Part shown: piece by piece, positions 46,861 through 58,417 of the stretch
How positions within the stretch are numbered: the stretch's first letter is position 1
How the letters are laid out: every line of letters starts with the position of its first letter
Origin: Apium graveolens
Taxonomy: Eukaryota; Streptophyta; Magnoliopsida; Apiales; Apiaceae
NCBI RefSeq assembly: GCF_009905375.1
Contig: NC_133650.1
Span: 176,402,623-176,466,622, forward strand
Reading direction: 5' to 3'
DNA: 64,000 bases
Position numbers and translations under genes: made by a program
The notes under the pieces: generated by a model
Databases searched by the model: none
What the model saw: only the letters and a program-made list of their open reading frames with translations
Told to the model about the DNA's origin: nothing

Positions 46861-49168
46861 GTGAATAAACCTCCCAAAGCTAAAGTTAATGACATGTATG
46901 TGAAGGATGTTATCGTGGATACTGATGTTGTGGCAGGTACGCTTACTGTGAACTCCTTATGTGCTAAAGTGCTAGTAGATTCGGGAGCAACTCGATTATT
47001 TATTTCTCAAGGTTTTGTTGATAAGTTGAATTGTCTGGTTGAATTGTTAAGTGAGATTATGATAGTAGAATTACCAAATCAGGAAAGTGTATCTGTTAAT
47101 TAAGTGTGTAAGAGCTGTGAGATTGAGATTTCTGGCCATAAGCTTGATGCTGACTTGATTCCCTTTAAGTTAGGAGAGTTTGACGTTATTTTAGGAATTG
47201 ATTGGCTATCTAAGCACGAAGCTCAGATAGACTGTCGTAATAAAAAAGTAATATTGAAGACGCCAGATGAGAAAGTGGTGACGTTTAGAGGCCAGAGACA
47301 AGCGAAGAAATTCTTGATGATGATTCAAGTTAAGAAGTTACTACGGCAAGGATGCGAGCACTTCATTGCGTATGTGATAAATAAAAATCAGGAGCCTACA
47401 AAACTGGAAGACATTCCAGTGGTAAATGAATTTCCAGACGTATTTCCAGATGAATTACCAGGACTACCTCCAGATAGAGAAATTGAATTTGCAATCGACT
47501 TGGCACCTGGAACGGAACCAATATCTAAGGCCTCATACTGAATGGCGCTAGTTGAAATGAAGGAATTGGCAAAGCAATTGCAAGAATTGTTGGAGAAAGG
47601 AGTAATTAGACCCAGTGTATCCCCATGGAGTGCACCGATACTATTTGTTAAGAAGAAAGACGGAAGCATGAGATTATGCATCAACTATCGAGAACTCAAT
47701 AAGCTTACGATCAAGAACAAGTATCTATTACCTCGAATTGATGATTTGTTTGATCAGCTGAAAGGAGCCAAGTACTTCTCTAAGATTGATTTGAGATCCG
47801 GATATCACCAATTGAAGGTCAAACCTGAAGATATACCAAAGACAGCTTTCAGAACAAGGTACGGTCATTATGAATTCTTAGTGATGTATTTTGGATTGAC
47901 CAATGCCCCCGTATCATTTATGGACTTGATGAACATATTTTTCAAGGAATATCTGGACAAGTTTATCATTGTGTTTATTGATGATATCTTGATTTACTCA
48001 AATTCAACGGAAGACCACGCGGAGCATCTAAGGACAGCTTTGGAAATTTTGAGAAGGAAGAAGTTATATGCCAAGTTTTCAAAGTGTGAGTTTTGGTTGC
48101 AAGAAGTTCAATTTTTAGGACACATTGTCAGTAGTGAAGGGATCAAAGTGGACCCAGCGAAGATTGAAGCTGTTATGAATTGGGAAAGGCGAAAAACACC
48201 AACAGAGGTGAGAAGTTTCTTAGGACTGGTAGGATATTATCGACGATTTGTTCAAGATTCCTGGAAGATTACGACGCCTTTTGCGAAGCTCACCAGGAAA
48301 AATGAGAAGTTTATATGGAATGAGAAGTGCAAAGAAAGTTTTTAAGAACTGAAAAAGAGGCTAATAACGGCACCTGTTTTGTCACTTCTAGATGATCAAG
48401 GGAATTTCATAATCTATAGTGATGTTTCTCATAAGGGATTAGGTTATGTTTTGATGCAGCATGATAAAGTCTTTGCGTATGCGTGTAGACAACTGAAACC
48501 TCATGAGCAGAAGTATCCTACTCATGACGTGGAACTAGCAGCGATAGTATTCGCCTTAAAGATTTGGAGACACTACTTATACGGAAAAAAATGTGAGATT
48601 TATACAGATCATATGAGCTTGAAGTACATATTCATGCAAAAGGAGCTTAACATGAGACAAAGGAGATGGTTGGAGTTGATCAAGGACCATGATTGCATGA
48701 TTAACTATCATCCAGGAAAAGCGAATCTGGTGGCAGATGTATTAATTAGAAAAAGAAAGACTGAACATGTTAACGATACCTGAAGAAATATATTAGGAAT
48801 TTCAGAAATTGGACTTGGAAGTCAGAATTTGCAAACCTGATGAAGCAAAGATGTATAGTATGACTTTTCAACCAGAATTGTTAGAGAAGATAAGAAAGTG
48901 CCAAGAGGAAATAATGGATCAGGCTATCAATCGGTTGGTTGGAGAAGAGTTATGCACTCAGAAGGACGATCAGGGTATTCTTAGATTTTCATCCAAAATT
49001 TGGATACCACCAGTGGCAGAATTGAAGAATGAAATGCTACAAGAAGCTCACAATTCAAAGTATTCCATTCATCCGGGAAGTACCAAGATGTACAGAGATT
49101 TAAAGGAAAATTATTGGTGGCCAGACATGAAGAGAAAAATTACGGAATGGGTTAACAAATGTTACACG
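46861..49168 (+). pseudogene. pol: Gypsy III pol: protease, RT, RNase H, integrase start
   Basis: Protease: VVAGTLTVNSLCAKVLV with catalytic DSGATRLFIS (about 46980). [61 protein letters not shown] and the catalytic [10 protein letters not shown] (about 47965). RNase [21 protein letters not shown] (D-V-S for the usual D-A-S), [30 protein letters not shown] and [16 protein letters not shown]. Integrase zinc finger: H-N-S...IHPGSTKMYRDLKENYWWP, then CYTC, where D2 cuts in. Stops at 47101, 47539 and 48343 all fit CAA or CGA to TAA or TGA. A frameshift lies near 48800. Confidence 0.92.
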
Positions 49169-50637
49169 TGTTAGGAAATGAATAACACACAGAGGGGGGT
49201 GAATGTGTTTTACTGTTTTTGAGCTTTTCTTAAATGTTTATGGTTGAACAAAGTAAATTAATACTTGTAGTGAGATGTGTTCATACAGAGATTAAACTTG
49301 CAGAAAAATAAAGAACACAGATCTTCAAAACTCATTTAATTTTATATTAAAATTAAGACTGTTTTGCTACAAAATTTTTAGGCTCTTTGTTGATAATGAG
49401 CTTAGCTTCTTCTTGAGAATGTTACAAGAAATTTGATCTATATTGTTACTCCTGACTAAAGGACCAGTGTTAACTTTATAACTTAGTTAACTGCTAGTTT
49501 ACACAGTGGATAATAAAATATGCTATTGGCTTTTCTAAACTGTCACTTATCATTTCTTTTTATAGAAAAGCAGATCTTCCATTTCTGGCTTAGCATATCT
49601 TTAACATCCCGTGTTCACTTTAATCTTCCTTTGTCAGTTAATTTTTGCCATTGATCTTTCACATTCTTCAAGCTACTTTTTGTAGACTTGTCAATCCAGC
49701 TGTTGGATTGTTTGTTGATTGTTTATCTTGGATATTCAACTGATCTGCAATTTTGTACTTTGAGATTGTACCTCGAGATCTCCATTTTAGGTTTATAAAA
49801 CACTTGACATCTCAATAAGTATATTGACTTATCGAGCTCTTCAGTATTCTATGTTTAGTTTGGCTTGTAGAGGTCTTCAGTTCTCTATAAGAGAATTTTG
49901 GCTTGTCAAGATCTCCAGTCTTCACATCTTCACTTTGTCTAATTGATAACTCTTAGTTCTCCAGTGGCTTCTTGACTTGTTGATATCTCAGAGTTCTTTA
50001 GTGAATTTTGACTTATCGATTTCTCTGAGTTCTCTAGTGGAACTTGACTTATCGATAACTCAGAGTTCTCTACTGAATGTAGACTTGTCGATAACTCTGA
50101 GTTCTCTAGTAAAGGAATGACTTATCGATATCTCCAATCTTCAGTTCTTCAATTTGGCTTGTCGATATCTTCCTGAGTTCTCTAGTAGCTATCATGACTT
50201 CTCGATAAGCCATTCTGGAGCTCTCGAATGACTTCTCTTTAACATTAAATTTGTGACTTGTAGAGATCTTGACTTAGAGTATTTTTCTCTAAACAGATTT
50301 ATTCAACTCCAAGCTTCTTCAAAATTCTTCTGAGGCATGATCTTCTTGATCTTCTTCCTGATAGAATCCTTAGGCTTGATACTGTTTCGGGAAAAAGACT
50401 CCAGTATGCTCCTTTGCATTTTTACAGACTTTAAGTGTTACAAGTACAAAATATAAATTAAGATAACAATACAACTTACTTAGGGTTGGCTCCAAGTTTA
50501 ACTGATTACCAAAAATAACAGTTCATTAATCTCGTTCTTAGATTAGATGTCCATATGGCTTGCTTCATACTTTGATCAGAGACACTAATGATATTGTTAT
50601 CTCCAGTGATCTTTGACATCATCACTTATATATTACA
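49169..50637 (-). repeat. Copia D2 3' LTR
   Basis: 1469 bp. On the minus strand it starts TGTAATATATAAGTG and ends TTCACCCCCCTCTGTGTG and CATTTCCTAACA. It carries a 36-bp repeat array and further single motifs over 49800-50270. Confidence 0.87.
49974..50154 (-). repeat. 36-bp tandem repeat in D2 LTR (family D motif)
   Basis: Plus-strand starts of GACTTRTCGATA at 49974, 50010, 50046, 50082 and 50119 are 36-37 bp apart, each followed by CAGAGTTCTCTAGT or a variant. Single copies extend on both sides (near 49830, 49890, 50156 and 50195). Confidence 0.88.
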
Positions 50638-50652
50638 ATCTCCCCCAACATG
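50638..50652 (-). promoter_or_regulatory. Copia D2 polypurine tract
   Basis: CATGTTGGGGGAGAT on the minus strand directly before the LTR start. Confidence 0.85.
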
Positions 50653-52289
50653 TTCATTATGGAATTATGCACAAGTTCTGATTTATGATGTCAAAACTAT
50701 AGCTAAATGCAGAATTCAATCTCCCCTTCTGGTCTTCTTTTATGAGTTAAATTTAGATTTATTCTTCTCTCCCCCTATGAAGAATAGAATTTTATTATCT
50801 GACAACATCCATCAGCTGTTTTGGCATTTAGACATATTCTCCCCCTTTTTGAAATTATCTCCAGGTAGAAAGATCCAGCTAGATGTACATTGTTCAAGCT
50901 GCTGTCATTGTCCATTTAGAACACTGTCTGCAGCTTCAAGCATCAGTGAGATTTGTGGTGATGAGTTTATCAAGTAGAATAGGAGTTTTACTTAGATCTG
51001 CAGAAGAAGTCTGTCAGTAACAAAAGTCCTAAACTCTCTGTTCTTTTGAATAAATAGTCTAACTACTTCCCACTGCACTAGTCTCATGACTTTTGAGAGT
51101 CAGAGTTTCCTCACAAGGATTACTAAACCCAGACACCCATCTACCTCTCGTTTTGTCAAGAAGGATCCTTCCTCTTTTTATTTTCTGTTTTTCTCTCAAT
51201 CTTTTCTCTCATTCTCACATGAAAGGCTCAATTTGTTATTTGACTTACAGAAATAAGAGGTGGATGAGAAGAGTTGTTTGTGATCATATGATTAGGGGTA
51301 ATCAATATAGGTCTAATCATACTCATTTCATCAGAAGCGTGAATACCAGTTTGAGATTGTGAGGTGAATGAATCATCAGAAACACCTGTGACTAGGGTCA
51401 CAGCTTAACTCACAGATTGCTCTGTGGTTTTGACAGTGTGTTATCCTCCACTTATAGTGGGAACCTCCAATTGAATTGGAGGGGATTTGACTGGGTTACT
51501 TCCATGTGCACCAGCCTCAAACCCTTGTGTGTCTTGCAACACACTGGCACTTAAATGTGTTATACTTGCCTTTCTTATGACATTGTCATAGGCAATTGTA
51601 CTTTTAGCTTTGACTACAAAGGCAGCTTCTGCTGGAGTTATGAGGGGAGTTGTTCCTTCTTGGGGAACCTCTAATTAAATTGGAGAGGATTTAGGTAGCT
51701 CCCCCTCAGGAGTACTACCCTCAAACCTTTCAGTCTGTGAAAACTATTTTGCACATGAAGGTACATTAGTGATATTCATGGAAAAAGTGATGAATTTCCA
51801 TGTCTGTGGTGGTTTCTTTTCTTAAACAACAAAATAACTGAAGAACATTTTTAGGATTCTGTCCTTTTGTAAAACAGGTTTCTTTTGAGAGTCACCGGAG
51901 TGGGATTATATTTGAGTTTGTGTTTATGTTGTTGTGCCTGGGTGAACTGCAGTTTGGTTTTTAAATGTTTTAGCTGCAGTTTAGCACAAATACCTGTTGA
52001 TTGATTATCTGTATTTCCTGTTGTTGTCTGAATAGATTGTGTTGGACCTATAATGCATTGAACATATTTCTCTTTTTGGAGTTTTAATCAGACATATGCA
52101 TTGAGATATATAGTTGCAAGCACTATGACAGGAAGGATAATAATCAATGGAGTTGTAAACACAAGGCAATCATGACATAATTAACAAGCAACAAAAACAA
52201 ATTGATAGAGAAGAAGAGAATTTTCATTAATAATAAAAAAAATAGAGTACATTAAGATATAGATTATACCAAGTGAATCATAATCCTAA
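50653..52289 (-). pseudogene. D2 region after pol, aORF C-terminal remnants
   Basis: No long frame survives. Minus-strand words such as SPPIQLEVPTISGG and a related SSPI-LEVPQEG (about 51455-51500 and 51650-51700) show a repeated Pro/Ser/Thr-rich segment, fitting the low-complexity C-terminal half of an extra ORF. Otherwise stops in all frames. Confidence 0.4.
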
Positions 52290-52657
52290 CTACTCTAGTT
52301 TTGACTTCTTCTTCTCAGCCTCTATCCTCCTTGCCCGACGCTGGTAAGCTCTGGACATGGAGTGTGCAAGAGAGATGATCCTTTCCTGCAATTCCAGAGC
52401 AACAAGGCGTTGCTGCTCAGCCACTCTGGCACGTCTCTCCTGCTCCAAAGACACTTCTCCCTCAAAGAAAAGGAAGTTTATTTGATCGTCCCACGAGAGT
52501 TCGTCAAATACATCTAGTGGAACATCAAAGGGGCTGCAAATAACCCCTTGATATGGACACGAATTTCGATAGGGTCGCAATAAACTTGGTTGTCAGCCAA
52601 GTGATGAACGGGTTGATAAACTCCATTGAAAAGCTTGTAGAAGACTGGGGCATCCAT
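52290..52657 (-). pseudogene. D2 extra ORF, short N-terminal part
   Basis: ATG 52657 on the minus strand (MDAPVFYKLFNGVYQPVHHL) is open to about 52540. After a one-base frame change, 52580-52290 continues with VPLDVFDELSWDDQINFLFF and a charged helix rich in Arg/Glu (EQERRARVAEQQRLVALELQ), ending KKKSKLE with a stop. I see no clear similarity to the A2 or D1 aORF. The helix could be a coiled coil. The function is unknown. Confidence 0.5.
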
Positions 52658-52750
52658 CGGAGAGAGAGAGGTGAACAAGAAGTGAGTTTTAAGATTAGGG
52701 TGTTTGATGAGAAAGAAAGTAGTAAAGAATAATGAAGAGAGAAAGGTTTG

Positions 52751-52758
52751 ATTTTATA
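52751..52758 (-). promoter_or_regulatory. Possible internal promoter of the D2 extra ORF
   Basis: CTATAAAATC on the minus strand, about 95 bp before ATG 52657, followed by a CT-rich leader (TCTCTCTCTCC just before the ATG). It resembles the arrangement in A2 and D1. Confidence 0.5.
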
Positions 52759-53082
52759 GAGGGAGAAAAGAAAGAAACGAAGAGACTCTTGAATTGCCCG
52801 GTTAATAAGTGTAATAATCACACAAGCATACTTTACGAGAAACTAGACAGTTAGAAATGACTAGTTACAATTCCCCATGCAAGTACTCAAGAATCTTAGT
52901 TCACTTTCTAGGTTAACTATTCCCCATGCAAATAAACAAGTACTCCCTACAAAAAGTGACCTCTCATATCAACAAAATATTACACTAGCTAACTCATCAA
53001 AACAAATACTGATAAGGAATCATTCAAAACACATAATTAGCATATAGTCAAATAAATTTAACTATTATCAGCATTCTCAAAA

Positions 53083-54924
53083 TGTAACACCCCCAGATCC
53101 GGGTCGGGAATCCGGGTCGTCACGGTCTTTCTTTCCACATATATCACTTACTTAATTAAAATAAATAACATCATCATGTGACCCCACAATAACACACATC
53201 ACAACACATTATAGTCTCAGAGATGAAATTGAAATAAGTACAAGTCCTTGAATCCATAATTTAAAAGTTATTACAACCAAAAATGATTACTTAATAAGTT
53301 TACAGTTAATTGCCATTATCCAACACAAGTTACAAATTATACATAATTGATTCCCAAAAGTAGAATGACTGGCCTACAGATAGATCTACCTCTGCAGCTA
53401 TGGCAGCTATGATATCAACGGGAAGACACGGGATGCTTCCCACGCTCGTGCGCCGGGTCTGCTTGAGTCTGGCCATCCTTCCTAATTGTTGTTGTGTGAT
53501 GAAGAAATGAAGCAAGAGTGAGCATTACAGCTCGCAAGATAATATATACTTCAATATACTTATATCATTTTAGAAAACTACTCGAACTACCATCGTTCAA
53601 AGTATAATAAATTTTCAAAGGTTCCCCACATAGATGGGACTACAACCTAAGACCTAAATAGATTCAATCTTTGAAATATTATTTAAAAGAAATAAAGTTA
53701 CGAGATACTTCATTTGATGGAAACATCATTATAACCATTTGACCCTGTCAAGACTTCAGCAATCACCCATCCGTAGCCTTTCTATCGAAATGCTCTAGGT
53801 AGTGTTGCAGAAATATCCAAACTGGATGATGAACTCATTACAGGAGTTTGCCGCGCCAGGAAGACCACTCAAGATGATCAGTCGCAGTAGTGCAACCCCA
53901 CCATTTTCTACATGTAGAGGAGAACAGTCGGATTTACTTGTCAACCGAACACTGGACACCAAAGGAATGGACCTTCTTAGCGGAACTTCCGGGCCATTTG
54001 AGCCAATATAATAAGGCTGGGCCAGTGCCACTCGACCACTTACGCCACTCCTAGTTCAGATGAAATCCATGACTCGGAAACGTAAAGCTCGTCCCCCCTT
54101 TCCCCTAGTAGAAACTTGTTGATACGGCTCCACCAAGAAGTCGTATCTAGTTGGAAAGGAAAACTCACCGATATTTCCCAGGAAATGCCTGTTAATGGAT
54201 TAACTTATTCCGAGAATTTTTCTTCCCGAGTGTTGGATAAGTAATCAAAAACTCTTTTATCAAAACAACAACCTCATTGTGAATATAAAAAAATACATCA
54301 CGGAGCCGGATCCCTCAGATTTTTGAGCGATTATTTAAATCCCCTTCGAAAGGAAGATCTTAAATTTGAAAATAAGTTTTGGGATCCGCTCTAACCTTCC
54401 AAAAATAGTTTTGATAAAGTTTGAAAATAATCTCTGGAAATATTTAAAGTAAGAATGATTTGATAGTATCAATTATTTTCCGAATACTTTGCAAAAATCG
54501 AAACATTATTCTTTAATAAAATAAAGAATATTATTTAATAAAATAAGCGGAGTCATAAGTTCTCGAATGAATATTCAAAATAATATTTATTAAATAAAAT
54601 AAGCGGAGTCATAAGTCCTCGAATGAATATTCAAAATAATATTCATTAAATAAAATAAGCGGAGTCGTAAATCCTCAAATGAATATTCAAAATAATATTC
54701 ATTTATAAAATAAAACTATTGAATAAACCTTATTCGATTAATAGTTTTGAAAAACTATTTATATATATACATATAATATACTCGGGAACATCGCCTCTCG
54801 ATTTAGAAAATGTTCAACTCTGGGTCCCCTAGACTAAGGGTATACGCAAATAATGCCTATATCTAGCATATGTATTATGCAGTTTATAACAATTGAATCG
54901 ATAACAAGATATATGTAGTGCGTA
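53083..54924 (-). mobile_element. Gypsy IV, end of an LTR of the Gypsy II family
   Basis: On the minus strand this ends GGATCTGGGGGTGTTACA at 53083, like the Gypsy II LTR. It aligns with the last part of that LTR (for example GCATAATACATATGCTAGA-type sequence and the CTCGGGAACATC region). Only about 1.8 kb is present because A2 inserted at 54925; the rest would be right of A2. It is more diverged than the two Gypsy II LTRs are from each other. The left flank is CAAAA (53078-53082). Confidence 0.88.
54510..54720 (-). repeat. 55-bp tandem repeat in Gypsy IV LTR
   Basis: Three to four diverged units of the Gypsy II 55-bp repeat in inverted orientation (CGGAGTCATAAGTCCTCGAA and GAATATTCAAAATAATATTC). 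Confidence 0.85.
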
Positions 54925-54992
54925 TGTTGTGTACTTGATGATTACATAAACAAAACATCTAAGTAGATTTTACTTAGTGAAATTATGTAGCA

Positions 54993-55371
54993 CTCGACGG
55001 ATAAGAATTACAGTCCCGACGAATAACTCATTATAGTCCCGACGGATGATTAACTTATTATCCATCGAGTGAGTAGCTTATGTAATAATAAGTCTGTAGC
55101 ACAGTTATGTATGCACCTTTGTATAGAATCTGTAGTAGTATATAAGTCATGTTGACTTTAACTAGATATGCAGAATAGGTTGATTAATTGTACATAAATG
55201 ATGTCTTGTAATTCTGCATAAGTGAAACAGAGTCAAGTGCCAAAATAGCTACCGACGGATGATTAACAAAGCCATCGACGGATGATCAAATGACTATCAA
55301 CGGATGTTTAATATAGCAGTCGACAGATGATCAATTAAACCATCAACGGATGTTCTGAAAGTTGACGGATA
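54993..55371 (+). repeat. Family A motif arrays in A2 LTR
   Basis: First cluster: CTCGACGGATA 54993, CCCGACGAATA 55015, CCCGACGGATG 55038 and TATCCATCGAG (inverted) 55059. Second cluster: CGACGGATG-type units at 55251, 55274, 55296, 55319, 55342 and 55362. Spacing is 20-23 bp in both. Both lie in U3, upstream of the TATA box. Confidence 0.92.
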
Positions 55372-55550
55372 ATCATATGAAGAATTCAAACAGCAGTTGA
55401 ACAGTGAAAGCTGACACACAGCCGTCGAGACGTATACAAACACACTGTGGAAGCCCATTAACTGGGTAATAGAGGACGAAAAGCAGCAAAGCTTAAGACT
55501 GATAGTTTTTATATTTGTTCAGTCTTTTTGACTTTGTAATCTTGGTATTA

Positions 55551-55557
55551 TATAAAC
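55551..55557 (+). promoter_or_regulatory. A2 LTR TATA box
   Basis: TATTATATAAACCAAGAG context; matches the A1 box at 4155-4162. Confidence 0.7.
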
Positions 55558-55938
55558 CAAGAGTGTAGCAAATAGAAAAATAACTGAGATAGCTGAAAAA
55601 CACAAAAATAGAGAAATCTTTGTAAGCAGAATCTTTAGCATTTCCTGTATTCTCAGTAGTTCCATTTGTAAGCAGCTATGAGCATTCCTGTACACAGAAT
55701 CCTCTCGATATATTATATATATCTCTGGTGGAATTGTTTAAATCCACCATAAAGTTTTTAAAGACTCTTGTTTTTAATTACTTATGTTTTGATTCAAATA
55801 AGTTTCTATTCCGCATTGTGTTAATCAAAACATCATATCTATATTCGAGTTGAACATTTTTATTTCGAGAAAAAGGTTCAAGAATTCCATTCAACCCCCC
55901 TTGTGTAATTCTTCCTATATTGTTAAGGGACTAACAAT

Positions 55939-55950
55939 TGGTATCAGAGC
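55939..55950 (+). promoter_or_regulatory. A2 primer binding site (tRNA-iMet)
   Basis: TGGTATCAGAGC, two bases after the LTR. Confidence 0.94.
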
Positions 55951-55997
55951 AAGCTCTTAATTTACAAAGAGTTTAAAGATCAAAACAATTCAGCAAG

Positions 55998-58379
55998 ATG
56001 AACAAGAAAGATGTTAGAGTCAAGATTCCTTTTCTTGATAAAGATAATTACCATCATTGGAAGGTAAAGATGCATCTTCATATGCTTTCTCAAGATGAGC
56101 CTATGTGGACTGCATAGAAAGAGGCCCTCATGTTCCAATGAGAGCTGCAACAGGAAACGAGCCATCTGTTCCAAAGCCAAGGCATGAATGGTCTGATCCT
56201 GACATTGAACAAGTCAGGAAAGATAAAAAGGCCATGAACATTCTGTTCAATGGAGTTGATGCAGACATGTTTGATAACATTATCAACTGCAAAACTGCCA
56301 AGAAAGTTTGGGACACAATACAGATAATTTGTGATGGCACTGAGCAAGTAATAGAAGATAAAATGCAGCTCCTGATTCAGCAATATGAGCATTTTCACAA
56401 TGAAGAAAGTGAGTCACTCACTGACATTTTTAGTAGATTCCAAAAACTACTAAATGCTCTTAAGTTGCATGGAAGAGTCTATCAGACTAAAGACTCCAAT
56501 ATGAAATTTCTCAGATCTCTTCCAAAGGAATGGAAATGAATGACAGTCTCATTGAGAAACTCACAAGATTATAAGGAGTTTACTTTGGAGAGACTGTATG
56601 GCATTCTGAAGACCTATAAGCTTGAGATAGAGCAGGATGAAAAAATGGAGAGAGGAAAGAAGAAAGGAGGATCCATTGCACTAGTTGCTGATCTGGAAAA
56701 GGAGAAGGAAGTGAAGATGGAAGCTGTAGAATCAACTTCAAAGGTCTGTGAGAATAAGGGTAAGGGGCTAGCTGCAGAAAGTGAAGAATCATTGAGCCAA
56801 AATGACATGGAGGACATTGATGAGCACCTAGCATTTCTTTCAAGAAGATTTGTCAAGCTCAAGTTCAAGAAGAACTTTGGAGCAGCCAAGCCAAATAGAA
56901 ACATGGTGGATAAGTCAAAATTCAAATGTTTCAAATGTGGCTTGGCAGGGCATTTTGCAAATGAGTGTAGAAAGTCAGATTCCAGTAAGAAAAGGTTTGA
57001 GTCTGTGGATTATAAGCAAAAATACTTTGATCTACTCAAACAAAAGGAAAGGGCTTTTATTACACAAGAGAATGACTGGGCAGCAGATGGTTTGGATGAA
57101 GATGAAGATGTCAGCTATGTCAATCTAGCCCTAATGGCCAAGTCTGATGAAACAGAGACAAATTCCTCAAACAATCAGGTAATCACTACAAACCTTGCAC
57201 ATTTATCTAAAGCTGAGTGTAATGATGCCATAAATGACATGTCTACAGAATTGTATCATTTGCGTGTTACACTTAAGTCTCTCACTAAAGAAAATGCTAA
57301 AATCAAAGAAAACAACTTATTTTTAAGTGAGAGGAATAATGTGCTTGAGTCTCAGTTTGTTGAGTTTGAGAAACTAAAAATTGAGTGTAAGATTGCCAAG
57401 GAGGAATTAACTGAGTCCTTGAAAAAGGAAGAAATTTTGAAGAAGCAGCTCGAGCGTGAACAAGAGGTGATTAAAGCATGGAAAACATCCAGGGATGTTC
57501 ATGCTCAAATCACCGAAGTTCAAGGAATTGAGTCTTTTTGTGATGAAGCCTGGAAAAAGAATAAAGAGAAACTAGAACCTATTTTGGTAGATGGGTTGTT
57601 GACAGATGTAGACTCGACGGATGATGAGGACAATCTGTCGGATAACAAAAAGTGTTATCCGTCGAATGATGAAAATTCTCATCCGTCGGCTGTGAACAAA
57701 CCCATTAGCAAAACCAAATTAATCAAGCTAAATGAGAAGTATTGGTCTGTTTCCAAGAATTTTGTTTCAGGAGAGTCAAGTCAAGCTAAGAAAGGGAAAA
57801 AGGCTAATGTTGGTCACATGACTGTCAAACAGTTAAGTGACAGACTTGAGAAAATTGAGGTAAAAACAAAGACTAAAAAGAAAAACAATAGGAATGGTAA
57901 AGTAGGGATTAACAAACACAATAACTACACACTTGATAAATATGCTCCTAGAAAAATCTGTGTCAAGTGTGGTAGTGTCAGTCATTTGTCTGTTAATTGC
58001 AAATCTGCCATGCCTACTCCCATGTCTGTTCAATCTCAATTTCCAAACATAAATGCCATGCCTCCCATGCCTGTTAATGCTATTCCTACACAGAATATGA
58101 ATGCACAGTTTGCTAATATGCCATTTGCACCTAATCCATATTATGCTGCATACAATATGCCTCAAATGCCATTCAGCATGCCTTACTGGAATAACATGTT
58201 TGCACCAAGCATGTCATTTCCCGTTAGCCATAATATGCATGATAATTTTGTTGCATTAAATGGTTTCAAAGGCCCAACCCAAATGACTAAGGAAGAATCT
58301 GAAATTCCTAAGTCAAATGAGTTAAGACCTAAGAAACAGAAAAAAGAAAGCTAATAAGGCAGGACCCAAGGAAACTTGG
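55998..58379 (+). pseudogene. gag: Copia A2 gag
   Basis: ATG 55998 (MNKKDVRVKIPFLDKDN). A one-base loss near 56092 shifts to the frame of 56105-58354, which is open except for a TGA at 56537. Gag core: INCKTAKKVWDTIQIICDGT, then YKEFTLERLYGILKTYKLEI. Zinc knuckle CFKCGLAGHFANEC (about 56930) is intact. A long coiled coil spans about 57230-57490. A motif-encoded Asp/Ser stretch (57613-57690) and a second knuckle CVKCGSVSHLSVNC (about 57960) follow, then a Met/Pro/Asn tail. An A-run insertion near 58345 adds an early TAA; A1 shows the frame normally runs on to the GT-AG spacer. About 790 residues, long for Copia and typical of SIRE. Confidence 0.92.
57613..57690 (+). repeat. Family A motif array inside A2 gag
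   Basis: CTCGACGGATG 57613, CTGTCGGATA 57635, TATCCGTCGAA 57656 and CATCCGTCGGC 57680; spacing 22, 21 and 24. It codes for an acidic, Ser/Asn-rich stretch. Confidence 0.88.
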
Positions 58380-58417
58380 GTACCAAAATCAACTTGATTT
58401 GATTTTGATGTGTGCAG
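58380..58417 (+). other. A2 gag-pol spacer with GT-AG ends
   Basis: GTACCAAAATC...TGTGTGCAG, 38 nt. The gag frame (as in A1) stops with TGA at 58395-58397. The protease frame is blocked by TGA at 58400 and 58406, so a simple ribosomal frameshift inside it cannot link the two. Skipping exactly this segment joins TGG to GGA AAC in the protease frame. No ATG lies in the protease frame before the MTGD block. It is shorter than known plant introns, so splicing is only one option. Confidence 0.5.

Larger units (their letters stand above)
41386..49168 (+). mobile_element. Gypsy III, Tekay-like chromovirus, 3' part cut
   Basis: Plus-strand element: 5' LTR, primer site, pre-gag ORF, gag, protease, RT, RNase H and the N-terminal zinc finger of integrase. 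Copia D2 interrupts it at 49168. The rest should lie right of the window. The exact left end is uncertain; TATAACCCG near 41386 may be a decayed TGTAATAACCC. The reading frames are much better preserved than in Gypsy II, and nearly all breaks are single stops. Confidence 0.85.
49169..53082 (-). mobile_element. Copia D2, SIRE-like, 3' part
   Basis: Minus-strand element inserted in Gypsy III integrase. The 3' LTR (49169-50637) and the region just upstream are present; gag and pol would lie right of Gypsy IV and A2, outside the window. ACACG (49164-49168) is the likely left TSD copy. The LTR motif family (GACTTATCGATA, CAGAGTTCTCTA) is that of the D1 spacer. Confidence 0.82.
54925..55936 (+). 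repeat. A2 5' LTR
   Basis: 1012 bp, TGTTGTGTACTTGATG to GGGACTAACA. TATA box near 55551; C-rich CAACCCCCC before the end, as in A1 and other SIRE-like LTRs. Confidence 0.93.

Noticed and set aside
52525..52821. 98-codon ORF on the minus strand beginning upstream of ATG 52657
   Set aside because: It spans the TATA box and leader and uses another frame than the better supported 52657 start.
58380..58417. Simple minus-one ribosomal frameshift between gag and pol in A2
   Set aside because: The gag stop precedes two stops in the pol frame, so the frames do not overlap across the spacer.
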